A stretch of 64,000 nucleotides of DNA from an uncultured Pseudomonadota bacterium (GTDB lineage Bacteria; Pseudomonadota; Gammaproteobacteria; Burkholderiales; SG8-39): positions 62,001 through 126,000 of the forward strand of contig CAILKO010000023.1 of assembly GCA_903834835.1 (NCBI GenBank). Direction: 5' to 3'. A program made the translations under genes and the position numbers. The first letter of the stretch is position 1. Every line of letters starts with the position of its first letter. Below are positions 1-8,553 of this stretch, piece after piece. The notes under the pieces are model-generated. The model was not told where the DNA came from. It ran no database searches and saw nothing but the letters and a program-made list of their open reading frames with translations.

Positions 1-342
1 TCGCTCGTCGCTCAACGCAACATGCGCTTGTGATATGCCCATGGATCGCATCTCCTCACGCAGAGGGTCCGAGAAGTTCAGTTCCGGCTTTCCCATAGCG
101 GTGTTCGTAATCCACACCGCCTTCCAGGTGGCCGGCGCGCGCATCCCGGTCCCCATCGCCTTGCCAAAGGCTTCCTTTGCCGCAAAGCGTTTGGCGAGGA
201 ACGCCTCCCCACGACGATTCATTCCGTAGGAACGTATTTCCTCTTCCGTGAAGACCTTTCTCAGGAATCGATCTCCGTATGCGGCGAGAACGGCACCGAT
301 GCGTGACACATGAACAATATCGTGGCCGACTCCGTATATCAT
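1..342 (-). CDS. acpS: Holo-[acyl-carrier-protein] synthase, C-terminus cut by window edge
   Basis: Transfers 4'-phosphopantetheine from CoA to the serine of ACP (acpP lies at 9824-10063). The N-terminus reads MIYGVGHDIVHVSRI, with the family's early metal-binding Asp, and the second motif FAAKEAFGKAMGTG is clear about 50 residues later. 114 codons are visible and the gene runs off the left edge, so the last residues are missing. The ATG overlaps the pdxJ stop (ATGA), the standard pdxJ-acpS coupling, and this start fits the family exactly. Confidence 0.95.
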   Translation of the reverse strand, partial: MIYGVGHDIVHVSRIGAVLAAYGDRFLRKVFTEEEIRSYGMNRRGEAFLAKRFAAKEAFGKAMGTGMRAPATWKAVWITNTAMGKPELNFSDPLREEMRSMGISQAHVALSDER

Positions 343-1094
343 CGCCCGCCCCCCCCGCTCTCCTGAATCAGATTCCTCATCTCCCGTACTGCCGCACGGA
401 CCCCAACGAAAATAGATCTGCTGATGATCGAATGGCCGATGTGAAGTTCCCGCAGACCCGCAATACCTGCGATACATGCCACATTCGAGTAGTTCAGAGC
501 ATGACCCGCATTGAACGTCATCCCTGCATCCTGAATCATGCGCCCCGCCCGTCGAATCCTGTCAACTTCCTCCAGGACGCGCGGGTCATCCGGATTGTTC
601 GCGCTAGCGTGGAACAGGCGGGCATAGTTCCCCGTGTGAATTTCGCAGACGGATGCTCCGAGCCTTGCTGCGGCATCGATCTGACTCTCGTCGGCCTCAA
701 TGAACACGGATGTCGTAATGCCTGCATTCTTTAGCGCGGCAATCACGCCCTTCAGCGACGCCTGGTGTCGTTCTACATCCAGACCGCCTTCCGTCGTAAT
801 TTCCTGCCTTCCTTCCGGCACCAGCATCGCGAGCCTGGGTTGCACCTGCACCGCAATGTCGACCATTTCCTGAACGGGGGCCATCTCGAGATTCAAGGGT
901 ACGTGAACGGTTTCCTTGAGTCGCCGGACATCATCGTCGTTAATATGGCGCCTGTCCTCTCTAAGGTGGACCGTAATTCCATCCGCCCCTCCCAGCTGCG
1001 CCTCCATCGCCGCCCATACGGGATCAGGCTCGAAAGTGCGGCGAGCCTGTCGTACCGTGGCAACATGGTCGATGTTTACGCTCAAACAAGTCAC
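339..1094 (-). CDS. pdxJ: Pyridoxine 5'-phosphate synthase
   Basis: Condenses 3-amino-2-oxopropyl phosphate with deoxyxylulose 5-phosphate to make pyridoxine 5'-phosphate, the last ring-forming step of de novo vitamin B6 synthesis. At 251 residues it has the usual length. Family motifs appear in order: NIDHVATVRQAR near the start, HLREDRRHI, NLEM, VPEGRQEITTEGGLDV, FIEAD, EIHTGNYA, AGHALNYSN and HIGHSIISRSIFVG. The start is a GTG overlapping the recO stop (GTGA); no ATG is available that would keep the NIDH motif. It is translationally coupled on both sides, to recO and acpS. Confidence 0.97.
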   Translation of the reverse strand: MTCLSVNIDHVATVRQARRTFEPDPVWAAMEAQLGGADGITVHLREDRRHINDDDVRRLKETVHVPLNLEMAPVQEMVDIAVQVQPRLAMLVPEGRQEITTEGGLDVERHQASLKGVIAALKNAGITTSVFIEADESQIDAAARLGASVCEIHTGNYARLFHASANNPDDPRVLEEVDRIRRAGRMIQDAGMTFNAGHALNYSNVACIAGIAGLRELHIGHSIISRSIFVGVRAAVREMRNLIQESGGGGR

Positions 1095-1813
1095 AGTTCC
1101 TGAAGCTCCCTGAGTATGGTCCTGGAATGGAGTGGCCTTTCCCCGAGCCTGTGGCCGATCAGATTGCGCATCAGAAGCATCGATTCCTCGCGCGTCTCCG
1201 CCCGACTAAAGTCCTCGCGTGCGATATCCAGCAGAGTTTGCCCGCTTACCGTCAATGATGCATCGGGGTGGGGAAGCGCCATCTTCATCGGCCCGGATTC
1301 CGGATCGTACAGGTACCTGCACTCCGGCTGAACCGGAATATCACCGCCGGCTTCCCTGATCAACACCATCGCATACCCCAGTTCCTCGAGCAGCTTTTTC
1401 TCGAAATTCCGGAGAACCACCGAGAGATGCTCGGCGCCGGAAAGCCGCTGTAGCGCGATCGCGTAGGCATCGTAGAGGGCTTCGTGCGGATCGTTGCGCG
1501 GCAAAAGACGCAGAAGCAGTTCATTCAGATAGAAGGCGCAGATCAGTGCCTGCCCCTTCAGAGGCACAGCCCCTCCTTGCCACTCCGCGTTCAAGAGCGT
1601 CGCAAGCTCTCCAGAACCGCTCCAGCTGAGCCGCAAGGGAAAAAAAGCCAGCAACATGCCTCGCAGCGCCGAACGCGGGCGTCGCGCCCCCTTTGCCAGC
1701 AACGCTACCCGCCCATGCTCGCTGGAAATAGCCTCTACGATAAGACTCGTCTCCTTGTAGGGATACGTGTGCAGGACGTAGCAGGGATTCAGATCGACAC
1801 GCCGTGCTGCCAA
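1091..1813 (-). CDS. recO: DNA repair protein RecO
   Basis: RecFOR mediator that loads RecA on SSB-coated single-stranded DNA. 240 residues. The N-terminal OB-fold is recognisable (YVLHTYPYKETSLIVE, then HGRVALLAKGARRPRS), followed by the helical C-terminal part. The start is a TTG: the reading frame opens only at the era stop, and the two codons between that stop and the TTG are TCC and CAA, so no other upstream start exists. GGGTGA, 6 nt before the TTG, serves as ribosome-binding site and includes the era stop. The gene is in the same frame as era, only two sense codons beyond it. Confidence 0.93.
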   Translation of the reverse strand: MAARRVDLNPCYVLHTYPYKETSLIVEAISSEHGRVALLAKGARRPRSALRGMLLAFFPLRLSWSGSGELATLLNAEWQGGAVPLKGQALICAFYLNELLLRLLPRNDPHEALYDAYAIALQRLSGAEHLSVVLRNFEKKLLEELGYAMVLIREAGGDIPVQPECRYLYDPESGPMKMALPHPDASLTVSGQTLLDIAREDFSRAETREESMLLMRNLIGHRLGERPLHSRTILRELQEL

Positions 1814-1819
1814 TTGGGA

Positions 1820-2704
1820 TCACCCGTGACCGAACTGAGCCAGAATCCGCGCATCGTCGGTCCAGCCTTTCCGCACCTTCACCCAGACCGACAGAAAGAC
1901 CTTCCCGCCGAACAGACGCTCCATATCCTCACGCGCAAGCTCCGCGATGCGCTTGAGCTTTTCGCCACCGGAACCGATCACAATTGACTTCTGGCTGTCT
2001 CGTTCAACGTAGATGGTCATCGCTATCCGTCGAATTCCGTTATCGTCCTTGAAATCATCCAGAACAACCTCGCATCGATAGGGTATATCTTCGCCGAGAT
2101 TGTGGAAGAGCTTTTCCCGCATGAACTCCACGGCAAAGAACCGCTCGTCCTGATCCGTGAGATCGTCCGCAGGATAGAGGGCTTCCTGCTCGGGGAGTCT
2201 GTTGCACAATTCCATGCGCAACTCCGGAATCCCGTATCCAGACTTGGCACTTACGGGGACGATAGCAAGAAAGTTCCGGATCTCCGCGATGCTACGGATG
2301 AGTGGCAGCAAGGTCTGCTTGTCCGACAGAAGGTCCACCTTGTTTATTGCAGCGATAACCCGCTGCCCGGAGGGGATATGCTCGATCACGCTCTTCGTGT
2401 CTGCGTCGAGCCTGCCCGCCGTGACAACCGCCAGAATGAGGTCGGAGTCCGCTATTGCACCGGAAGCGCGACGGTTCATCACGCGAGATAGTTGATTCGT
2501 GTAGGTCCCCTGCAGGCCGGGCGAGTCGACAAAGACGATCTGGCAATCGGAGGTGGTCGCGATTCCCCTGACGAGTTGCCGCGTCGTCTGCGCTCGGGAG
2601 GACACCGCCGCAATCTTGGTGCCGACCAGCCGGTTCAACAGCGTAGATTTACCGACGTTCGGCCTACCGGCGATGCAGACCGATCCGCAGTGAAATGTCG
2701 TCAT
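1820..2704 (-). CDS. era: GTPase Era
   Basis: Essential GTPase that binds the 3' end of 16S rRNA and helps mature the 30S subunit. 294 residues. GTPase motifs: G1 GRPNVGKST (about residues 13-21), switch region AQTTR, G3 DSPG, G4 NKVD. The C-terminal KH domain carries GSGGEKLKRIAELAREDME. ATG start overlapping the rnc stop (ATGA). The rnc-era-recO order is the classic enterobacterial and betaproteobacterial arrangement and links rRNA processing to ribosome assembly. Confidence 0.97.
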   Translation of the reverse strand: MTTFHCGSVCIAGRPNVGKSTLLNRLVGTKIAAVSSRAQTTRQLVRGIATTSDCQIVFVDSPGLQGTYTNQLSRVMNRRASGAIADSDLILAVVTAGRLDADTKSVIEHIPSGQRVIAAINKVDLLSDKQTLLPLIRSIAEIRNFLAIVPVSAKSGYGIPELRMELCNRLPEQEALYPADDLTDQDERFFAVEFMREKLFHNLGEDIPYRCEVVLDDFKDDNGIRRIAMTIYVERDSQKSIVIGSGGEKLKRIAELAREDMERLFGGKVFLSVWVKVRKGWTDDARILAQFGHG

Positions 2705-3411
2705 TCGCGTATGAGCGCCAGCATGGATGCAGCAGCTGCTTGTTCGGCTCTCTGTCGAGACGTGCCTGTTCCGTGTGCCGACAGCCCAAGCGCACTCATT
2801 TGACAGGTAACCTCGAAGTTTTGCTCGTGTGCCGCGCCCGTTATGGCGACGACGCGATAGTCAGGCAAGTCCAACCTCCGTGACTGAGCCAGTTCCTGAA
2901 GTTGCGTCTTCGCATCCTTGCCCGATTCACTCGGATCAAGTGCATTCAACTCATCATCATATGCAAGAAGGATGGCATCCTTCGCCGCATCGTAGCCGCC
3001 ATCCTCGAATATCGCCCCGAAGATCGCTTCAACAGAATCTGCGACGATCGAGGGACGTACCCCCGCCTGCTGCCTAGCTTCAACCTGCCCAAGTTGCAGG
3101 TGCGCCCCGAGTTTCATCCGGAGCCCTACCCGCACCAGAGCCTCCTCCCTGACGAGATTCGCGCGTAACCGTGTGAGCTGCCCCTCGGACAGCATTGGAA
3201 ACTCTTTGCACAGGAGGGAGGCAATCACGCAATTCAGGACACTGTCGCCCAGAAACTCAAGCTGCTCGTTGTTCGCAGCACCAAAACTGCGGTGCGTAAG
3301 AGCCTGAAGCAGAAGCGATCTCCGGTTGAAGCGGTAACCGAGCATCGCCTCGATACGCCCCGCAGAGTCGACACCGTGACCGCTAAGGCTTGGAGTTCGC
3401 TTGGAAGTCAA
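2701..3411 (-). CDS. rnc: Ribonuclease III
   Basis: Double-strand-specific endonuclease that processes 30S pre-rRNA and some mRNAs. The catalytic signature NEQLEFLGDSVLN and the second acidic cluster DSVEAIFGAIFEDGG are present; a dsRNA-binding domain occupies the last 70 residues (KTQLQELAQ through RQRAEQAAAASML). The start is uncertain. The TTG at 3411 gives 236 residues and overlaps the upstream gene by 29 bases; the first in-frame ATG, further in, would begin at MLGYRFN and lose part of the first helix. I chose the TTG because homologues keep several residues before that motif. Confidence 0.9.
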   Translation of the reverse strand: MTSKRTPSLSGHGVDSAGRIEAMLGYRFNRRSLLLQALTHRSFGAANNEQLEFLGDSVLNCVIASLLCKEFPMLSEGQLTRLRANLVREEALVRVGLRMKLGAHLQLGQVEARQQAGVRPSIVADSVEAIFGAIFEDGGYDAAKDAILLAYDDELNALDPSESGKDAKTQLQELAQSRRLDLPDYRVVAITGAAHEQNFEVTCQMSALGLSAHGTGTSRQRAEQAAAASMLALIRE

Positions 3412-3742
3412 TATACAACCCGATACCTGCGAACATCGGGACATCTTTCCTGTATCCAAAAGAGATAACGACGTCAGTCCCGTCCTTGGTCACCTCGAGA
3501 TCACTCCCACGAATAGTCTCGACACCATCGACAGCGGCTCGCTGATCGAATGCCTTCCTGATGTCAATGACGCTTGCCGCCTGCTTCTCCTGAGCCAGGG
3601 CAACAATCGCCTTCTTCGCCTGGAAAAATTCGATGTAGCTTGGCGCGAGCTTGAGCCCAAGCAGGGCAAGGACGACGAATATGGCCGCGCCAATCATGAG
3701 CCCGCCGAGGCTTACCCCAGATTGATATTTTCGTAGTGACAT
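3383..3742 (-). CDS. DUF4845 membrane-anchored protein
   Basis: Small protein (119 residues) of unknown function, conserved between lepB and rnc in betaproteobacteria. It begins MSLRKYQSGVSLGGL and continues into one hydrophobic segment (about residues 13-33), which looks like a pseudopilin-type N-terminal anchor; the rest is a soluble, probably periplasmic domain. The ATG at 3742 is preceded by an AAGGGGCGGA ribosome-binding site and lies 19 nt after lepB. An in-frame start upstream would overlap lepB and lacks support. Position next to signal peptidase suggests an envelope role, but no activity is known. Confidence 0.85.
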   Translation of the reverse strand: MSLRKYQSGVSLGGLMIGAAIFVVLALLGLKLAPSYIEFFQAKKAIVALAQEKQAASVIDIRKAFDQRAAVDGVETIRGSDLEVTKDGTDVVISFGYRKDVPMFAGIGLYIDFQANSKP

Positions 3743-3761
3743 TCCGCCCCTTCCATCAAAG

Positions 3762-4562
3762 CTATTTGAAACTTCCGAATCGAGCAAGATCGCCAAAGTT
3801 CAACCAGATGAAAAACGCCTTCCCAACGATATTCTCATCTGGAACAAAGCCCCAGACTCGACTGTCGCTGGAATTGTCGCGGTTATCACCCATCAGGAAG
3901 TAGTGTCCCTCCGGGACCTTGCACACAAAACCCTCCTGATTGTAGGAGCAGTTTCCCGAAAACGGGAATTGATGAATCTCCGGGACCATCATCGGAGCAT
4001 CCTCATCCTGCAGTATTTCGTGCTCAGCACCGCCCAGATTCTCAACGAACCGGCTGGAGTATTGCATTCTGTCCCTGTGAAGGAAGTCCTCCAGCCTGCG
4101 TACCGCAACTTCCTGACCGTTAACAGATAACCGCTTCATGCGGTATTGCACCGTGTCACCCGGGAGACCAACCACACGCTTGATGTAGTCGAGAGAGGGA
4201 TCCTCCGGGTAGCGAAACACCATGACGTCTCCGCGGACAGGCGCACCTATCTGGACGATCTTCCTGTTGATGATTGGAAGTCGGACGCCATACTGATATT
4301 TGTTCACCAGTATGAAGTCTCCGACAAGCAAGGTGGGAATCATCGAACCGGACGGTATCTTGAACGGCTCGACAATGAAGGAGCGCAGAACGAATACCAC
4401 CAAAAGCACCGGGAAGAAGCTGATGGAGTACTCGACCCACCATGGTTCTTTGTGCTCTGTTGCACGCCGCTTGCGGAGCCAGAGCACATCAATGCCCCAT
4501 ATAGCCCCGGTAGTCAGGAGAAAAATGAACAGCAAAAGCGGAAAACTGAACGGCAGACTCAT
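3762..4562 (-). CDS. lepB: Signal peptidase I
   Basis: Inner-membrane serine/lysine protease that removes signal peptides from exported proteins. 266 residues. Two N-terminal membrane segments (about residues 4-24 and 48-65) precede the catalytic serine motif PSGSMIPT; the general-base lysine is in YIKRVVGLPGD and the conserved box GDNRDNSSDSRVWG lies near the end. The ATG shares one base with the lepA stop (TGATG). An in-frame GTG directly before it adds a single residue and is less likely. lepA-lepB is a conserved pair. Confidence 0.96.
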   Translation of the reverse strand: MSLPFSFPLLLFIFLLTTGAIWGIDVLWLRKRRATEHKEPWWVEYSISFFPVLLVVFVLRSFIVEPFKIPSGSMIPTLLVGDFILVNKYQYGVRLPIINRKIVQIGAPVRGDVMVFRYPEDPSLDYIKRVVGLPGDTVQYRMKRLSVNGQEVAVRRLEDFLHRDRMQYSSRFVENLGGAEHEILQDEDAPMMVPEIHQFPFSGNCSYNQEGFVCKVPEGHYFLMGDNRDNSSDSRVWGFVPDENIVGKAFFIWLNFGDLARFGSFK

Positions 4563-6358
4563 CACTCGTCACCCATCTGAAGGACGGCCAGGAATGCTTC
4601 CTGCGGTATCTCGACCGATCCGACCTGTTTCATTCTGCGTTTTCCCTCTTTCTGCTTCTCAAGAAGCTTGCGCTTCCTCGATACATCTCCCCCGTAACAT
4701 TTCGCGAGCACGTTCTTTCGCAGCGCCTTCACGCTTTCCCGAGCGATGATCTGCGCTCCGATCGCAGCCTGAATCGCCACATCGAACATTTGCCTTGGAA
4801 TGAGTCCGCGCAGGCGACTGACCAGATCTCGTCCCCGCCGTTGTGCGGTGGACCTGTGGACCATGCAAGACAGCGCGTCGACCTTGTCTCCGTTGATGAG
4901 GACATCCAGTTTGACCATGTCTGCCGTGCGGTACTCCTTGAACTCGTAGTCAAGCGATCCGTACCCTCTACTCAGAGACTTGAGTTTGTCGAAAAAATCG
5001 AGAACCACCTCGCTGAGTGGCAGATCGTATGACACCACGACATGGCGGCTGGAATAATGCAGGTTCGTCTGGATTCCACGCCGCTGGGTGCAAAGCGTGA
5101 TGACGGCACCGACATAGTCCTGCGGCACAAAGATCTTCGCTGCAATGATCGGCTCGCGAATTTCCTCGATTTTGGACTGATCCGGAAGCTTCGCCGGATT
5201 GGAAACAAAGCCGACCGTTCCGTCCCGTTGCTGCACTTCGTAGACCACTGATGGCGCGGTCGTCACCAACTGCATTCCGTATTCGCGCTCTAGTCGCTCC
5301 TGCACGATCTCCATATGGAGGAGGCCGAGAAATCCACACCGAAATCCGAATCCGAGCGCTTGAGAGACTTCTGGCTCGTATTGCAAAGATGCGTCGTTCA
5401 GGTGCAGCTTCTCAAGCGCTTCCCGAAGTGCGTCGTACTGGTTGGCTTCCACAGGATAGATGCCGGCAAAGACCTGCGGCTTCACTTCCTTGAATCCGCT
5501 TAGAGGCGCTTCTGCAGGACGATCCGCGTGCGTTATCGTGTCCCCGACCTTCGCGTCCCTGAGTTCCTTAATGCCCGCGATTACGAATCCAACCTCCCCA
5601 GCGCGAAGCTCCTGTGTCGCCTCAGATTTTGGTGTGAAGATCCCGACCTGCTCACAGATGTGGGTCGCACCGGTACTCATCTGCACAATCTTTTCCCTGG
5701 GCTTCAGGACCCCTTCGAACACGCGCACCAGCATTACCACGCCGACATAGTTGTCAAACCATGAATCAATGATAAGGGCCTGCAGGCGTCCGGACGGGTC
5801 GCCACTGGGAGGAGGGATCCGCGCAATCACCGCCTCAAGGATCTCCGCGACGTTCTCGCCGGTTTTTGCGCTTGCGCGAATCGCGTCATGCGCATCGATT
5901 CCGATTACATCCTCGATCTCCTGGATCGCTTTCTCCGGGTCCGACGACGGAAGGTCCACCTTGTTCAGTACGGGGATCACCTCCACGCCCTGCTCGATGG
6001 CGGTGTAGCAATTTGCGACGGTCTGCGCTTCAACACCCTGGGAGGCGTCCACAACAAGAAGTGCGCCTTCGCATGCCGCAAGCGATCGGCTCACCTCGTA
6101 GGAGAAATCCACGTGCCCGGGGGTATCGATCAAATTCAACCGGTATTCGTTCCCATCCCGAGCCTTGTACCGAAGCGCCGCCGTCTGCGCCTTGATCGTA
6201 ATGCCTCGCTCGCGCTCCAGTTCCATCGAATCCAGAACCTGTGCACCCATCTCACGATCCGAAAGCCCTCCACAAAGCTGGATGAATCGGTCCGCAAGCG
6301 TGGACTTTCCGTGGTCGATGTGAGCAATGATCGAGAAGTTTCTTATGCGGCTTTGCAT
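4562..6358 (-). CDS. lepA: Elongation factor 4 (LepA)
   Basis: Ribosome-associated translational GTPase implicated in back-translocation and 30S assembly. 598 residues, the normal length. P-loop AHIDHGKST at about residues 12-20, then [19 protein letters not shown] and NKVDLP, EF-G-like domains and the LepA-specific C-terminal domain ([21 protein letters not shown]). The start at [18 protein letters not shown] matches the family; there is only a weak ribosome-binding site (GAAAG). A terminator-like hairpin ends 14 nt upstream, which makes its expression interesting. Confidence 0.97.
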   Translation of the reverse strand: MQSRIRNFSIIAHIDHGKSTLADRFIQLCGGLSDREMGAQVLDSMELERERGITIKAQTAALRYKARDGNEYRLNLIDTPGHVDFSYEVSRSLAACEGALLVVDASQGVEAQTVANCYTAIEQGVEVIPVLNKVDLPSSDPEKAIQEIEDVIGIDAHDAIRASAKTGENVAEILEAVIARIPPPSGDPSGRLQALIIDSWFDNYVGVVMLVRVFEGVLKPREKIVQMSTGATHICEQVGIFTPKSEATQELRAGEVGFVIAGIKELRDAKVGDTITHADRPAEAPLSGFKEVKPQVFAGIYPVEANQYDALREALEKLHLNDASLQYEPEVSQALGFGFRCGFLGLLHMEIVQERLEREYGMQLVTTAPSVVYEVQQRDGTVGFVSNPAKLPDQSKIEEIREPIIAAKIFVPQDYVGAVITLCTQRRGIQTNLHYSSRHVVVSYDLPLSEVVLDFFDKLKSLSRGYGSLDYEFKEYRTADMVKLDVLINGDKVDALSCMVHRSTAQRRGRDLVSRLRGLIPRQMFDVAIQAAIGAQIIARESVKALRKNVLAKCYGGDVSRKRKLLEKQKEGKRRMKQVGSVEIPQEAFLAVLQMGDE

Positions 6359-6371
6359 GGCTTTCGCAGGT

Positions 6372-6404
6372 AAAAAAAGAGGCGCCCGATTCAACAGGGC
6401 ACCT
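6372..6404 (-). terminator. Intrinsic terminator-like hairpin just upstream of lepA
   Basis: Read on the minus strand: arm AGGTGCCC (6404-6397), 9-nt loop, arm GGGCGCCT (6387-6380; one G-T wobble), a C and seven Ts (6378-6372). This is a textbook Rho-independent terminator following the glutaredoxin gene. Only 13 nt separate the T-tract from the lepA ATG, so there is no room for a promoter between them. Confidence 0.8.
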
Positions 6405-6423
6405 CCGATTGATCGGGGTTATC

Positions 6424-6660
6424 TTACCCCAAGCAACGCATGAAAGCGGCTTTGTCGAAACGGACGGCACAAATCTCCAACCCCTCTGAATCCACGAGAA
6501 CGGGAACGCGATCGCCATACCTGCGAACGAGCTCGTTATCGCTATCGACATCGACCAGGCTCCACGAAAAATGCTCAATGGCCCGCGCTTCTTCGACAGC
6601 ATGCCGCATCTCGTCACAGAGATCGCAGCCTCGTCGACTGTAGAGGGTGAATGTTTTCAC
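6424..6660 (-). CDS. Glutaredoxin-family (DUF836-type) thiol protein
   Basis: Small thioredoxin-fold protein of 78 residues. It begins KTFTLYSRRGCDLCDEM, a beta strand followed by a CxxC active site (CDLC); RVPVLVD carries the cis-proline of the fold. It probably acts as a cytoplasmic thiol-disulfide oxidoreductase; the substrate is unknown. The GTG start overlaps the protease stop (GTGA), so the two are translationally coupled. The same pair precedes lepA in other betaproteobacteria. A terminator follows directly. Confidence 0.85.
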   Translation of the reverse strand: MKTFTLYSRRGCDLCDEMRHAVEEARAIEHFSWSLVDVDSDNELVRRYGDRVPVLVDSEGLEICAVRFDKAAFMRCLG

Positions 6661-8102
6661 CGGGGTCCGGACTTCGGTTCCGGAAAGCCCGTTGACGGAA
6701 TCAAAAGCATGCTCTCCCCTCGTTTTACATGAAGCGTAAACACCGCATCGCGTCCCATTCCGGAAAGCAGCCGGTTGAACTGCTCGACGCTGCTCAGTTC
6801 GATGTGCTTGCCGTCGTGCACGAGCGTAAGAAGTACATCTCCACGCCTGAGATCGACACGTGCATCCTGCCGCACGTCCAGAACGTACAGACCCGTCGAC
6901 ACCCGGGCCTCGGCACGCTGCTCCTGGGTCAATTCAGCGGCGACAATTCCCAGCCGATTGGCGGTCGCCGCGGGCTTGGGCGAGGGCCTGGCCGAATCGC
7001 CACCCGCGATCCGGTCTTCAGGCAACTCTCCGACTGTCAGCGTAAGCAGCTTCGGGGAGCCCTTTCTGAGAACCTCCATCGTCACCGTCGTGCCCGGACG
7101 TGTCCCGCCGACCAGACGAGGCAGATCTCCGGATGCCTCCACCGGCTTTCCATCGAACTTGGTAATGATGTCCAGGGCTTCAACTCCCGCTTTTTCAGAC
7201 GGGCTGCCGCGCTCGACGCTCGTAACCATTGCGCCGCGGGGCCGGTCCAGGCCAAAGGATGTCGCGACGTCCTGGGTCACTTCCTGAATCACCACACCGA
7301 TCCGCCCTCTTGCGACCCTGCCGCGCTCTCTCAGCTGCCGCTGAATATCCAGAGCCACGTCAATCGGGATTGCGAAGGAAAGACCCATGAAACCGCCGGT
7401 CCTGCTATAAATCTGCGAGTTGATTCCGACGACCTCGCCCTTCATGTTGAAGAGCGGCCCTCCAGAATTTCCCGGATTTATCGCGACATCGGTCTGTATG
7501 AAGGGCACGAAGTTTTCCTGCGGAAGCGACCGTCCCTTCGCAGAGACTATCCCCGCCGTTACCGTGCTTTCAAAACCGAACGGGGAACCGATCGCCACCA
7601 CCCATTCGCCCACGCGCAGTTGGCCGGGGTTGCCGACCTTCACCACTGGCAGATTGCTCGCTTCTATTTTGATCAGCGCAACGTCCGTGCGGCGGTCCGC
7701 CCCGATGATACGTGCCTTGAATTCACGCTTGTCGGTCAGACGTGCATTGATTTCCTCAGCCCCGTCCACCACATGCGCGTTGGTCAGGATGTATCCGTCA
7801 TTGCTGATCACGAATCCGGACCCCAGCGACCTCGCCTCTCTTGGAGCTCCGGGCGCCCGCGGGACGAAGCGTCTGAAGAATTCCAGGATTTCCTCGTCAT
7901 CCACGCCGGGAATCTGTGGCAGCTGCCCGATTGACGGGCTGCGACGCGGGGCCTGCATCGTGCTTATGTTCACGACGGCCGGAGCCTGCTCTTCTACAAG
8001 GCGAGTGAAATCGGGCAACTCGCGTACCTGCGCAAAGCCGGCGGTTGAACCGCACAGGACTGCCAGCATTAGCCCCAACCGTATCAACGCATGTTTGCTC
8101 AA
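6657..8102 (-). CDS. degQ: DegQ/MucD-family periplasmic serine protease
   Basis: HtrA-type protease and chaperone for misfolded envelope proteins. 481 residues. A signal peptide ends near AGFAQ (residue 25). The catalytic triad is His110 (LTNAHVVDG), Asp140 (DVALIKI) and Ser213 (NPGNSGGPL). Two PDZ domains follow (about 265-355 and 385-475). The start is a TTG with a strong GGGAG ribosome-binding site 6 nt upstream, and the signal peptide begins right there. In relatives the gene is often called mucD and follows rpoE-rseA-rseB; those genes are missing here. Confidence 0.93.
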   Translation of the reverse strand: MSKHALIRLGLMLAVLCGSTAGFAQVRELPDFTRLVEEQAPAVVNISTMQAPRRSPSIGQLPQIPGVDDEEILEFFRRFVPRAPGAPREARSLGSGFVISNDGYILTNAHVVDGAEEINARLTDKREFKARIIGADRRTDVALIKIEASNLPVVKVGNPGQLRVGEWVVAIGSPFGFESTVTAGIVSAKGRSLPQENFVPFIQTDVAINPGNSGGPLFNMKGEVVGINSQIYSRTGGFMGLSFAIPIDVALDIQRQLRERGRVARGRIGVVIQEVTQDVATSFGLDRPRGAMVTSVERGSPSEKAGVEALDIITKFDGKPVEASGDLPRLVGGTRPGTTVTMEVLRKGSPKLLTLTVGELPEDRIAGGDSARPSPKPAATANRLGIVAAELTQEQRAEARVSTGLYVLDVRQDARVDLRRGDVLLTLVHDGKHIELSSVEQFNRLLSGMGRDAVFTLHVKRGESMLLIPSTGFPEPKSGPR

Positions 8103-8103
8103 C

Positions 8104-8553
8104 TCAATCTCCCTTGGTTCCCAGACTGTCGAGACGCGCCCACCTGCACCAGATTCTCACGATTCGAACGTCCTGCCGGTCAATGAGCCCCGGAAGAATC
8201 AGTATCCCAATCGCCCACCGCCCGCGGCCGGCAATGTAGGCCCCCATGTTTCCCGCACGGGATCCGCGCTGTCTGAGGTGGACGATACTCCCGTCTCGCA
8301 ATACGGCGGTGGCTTGCGCCGAATCCTCCAGATCGATCTCCAGGACCGCCACGCGAGTCCGGAGCAATGCATGGCGCCATGCAGTGGCGTATCCAAGCGC
8401 GCAAATTGCCGCGCAAAGCGCCAGCCCATGTATCCCTTCGAAGACAATTGCAGCGCAAAGTCCTGCAATGCAAAAAAACATCAGGACCACCACCCCTGCT
8501 AGACGGCTAGGTCGCAGCAGTATCCTGACGGAGCCTCGTGCTCTGCTGTTCAA
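8104..8553 (-). CDS. YgfX-like small membrane protein
   Basis: 149-residue protein with two adjacent hydrophobic segments (about residues 18-38 and 42-56) after the basic motif ILLRPSRLAG, a soluble beta-rich middle and the C-terminal RIWCRWARL. This layout, including the LRPSR opening and the RxWxRW-like end, resembles YgfX/CptA family inner-membrane proteins; I infer this from pattern only. The TTG start overlaps the fabF stop (TTGA). The gene ends 2 nt before the protease start. No SdhE/YgfY partner is nearby, so its role here is unknown. Confidence 0.7.
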   Translation of the reverse strand: MNSRARGSVRILLRPSRLAGVVVLMFFCIAGLCAAIVFEGIHGLALCAAICALGYATAWRHALLRTRVAVLEIDLEDSAQATAVLRDGSIVHLRQRGSRAGNMGAYIAGRGRWAIGILILPGLIDRQDVRIVRIWCRWARLDSLGTKGD

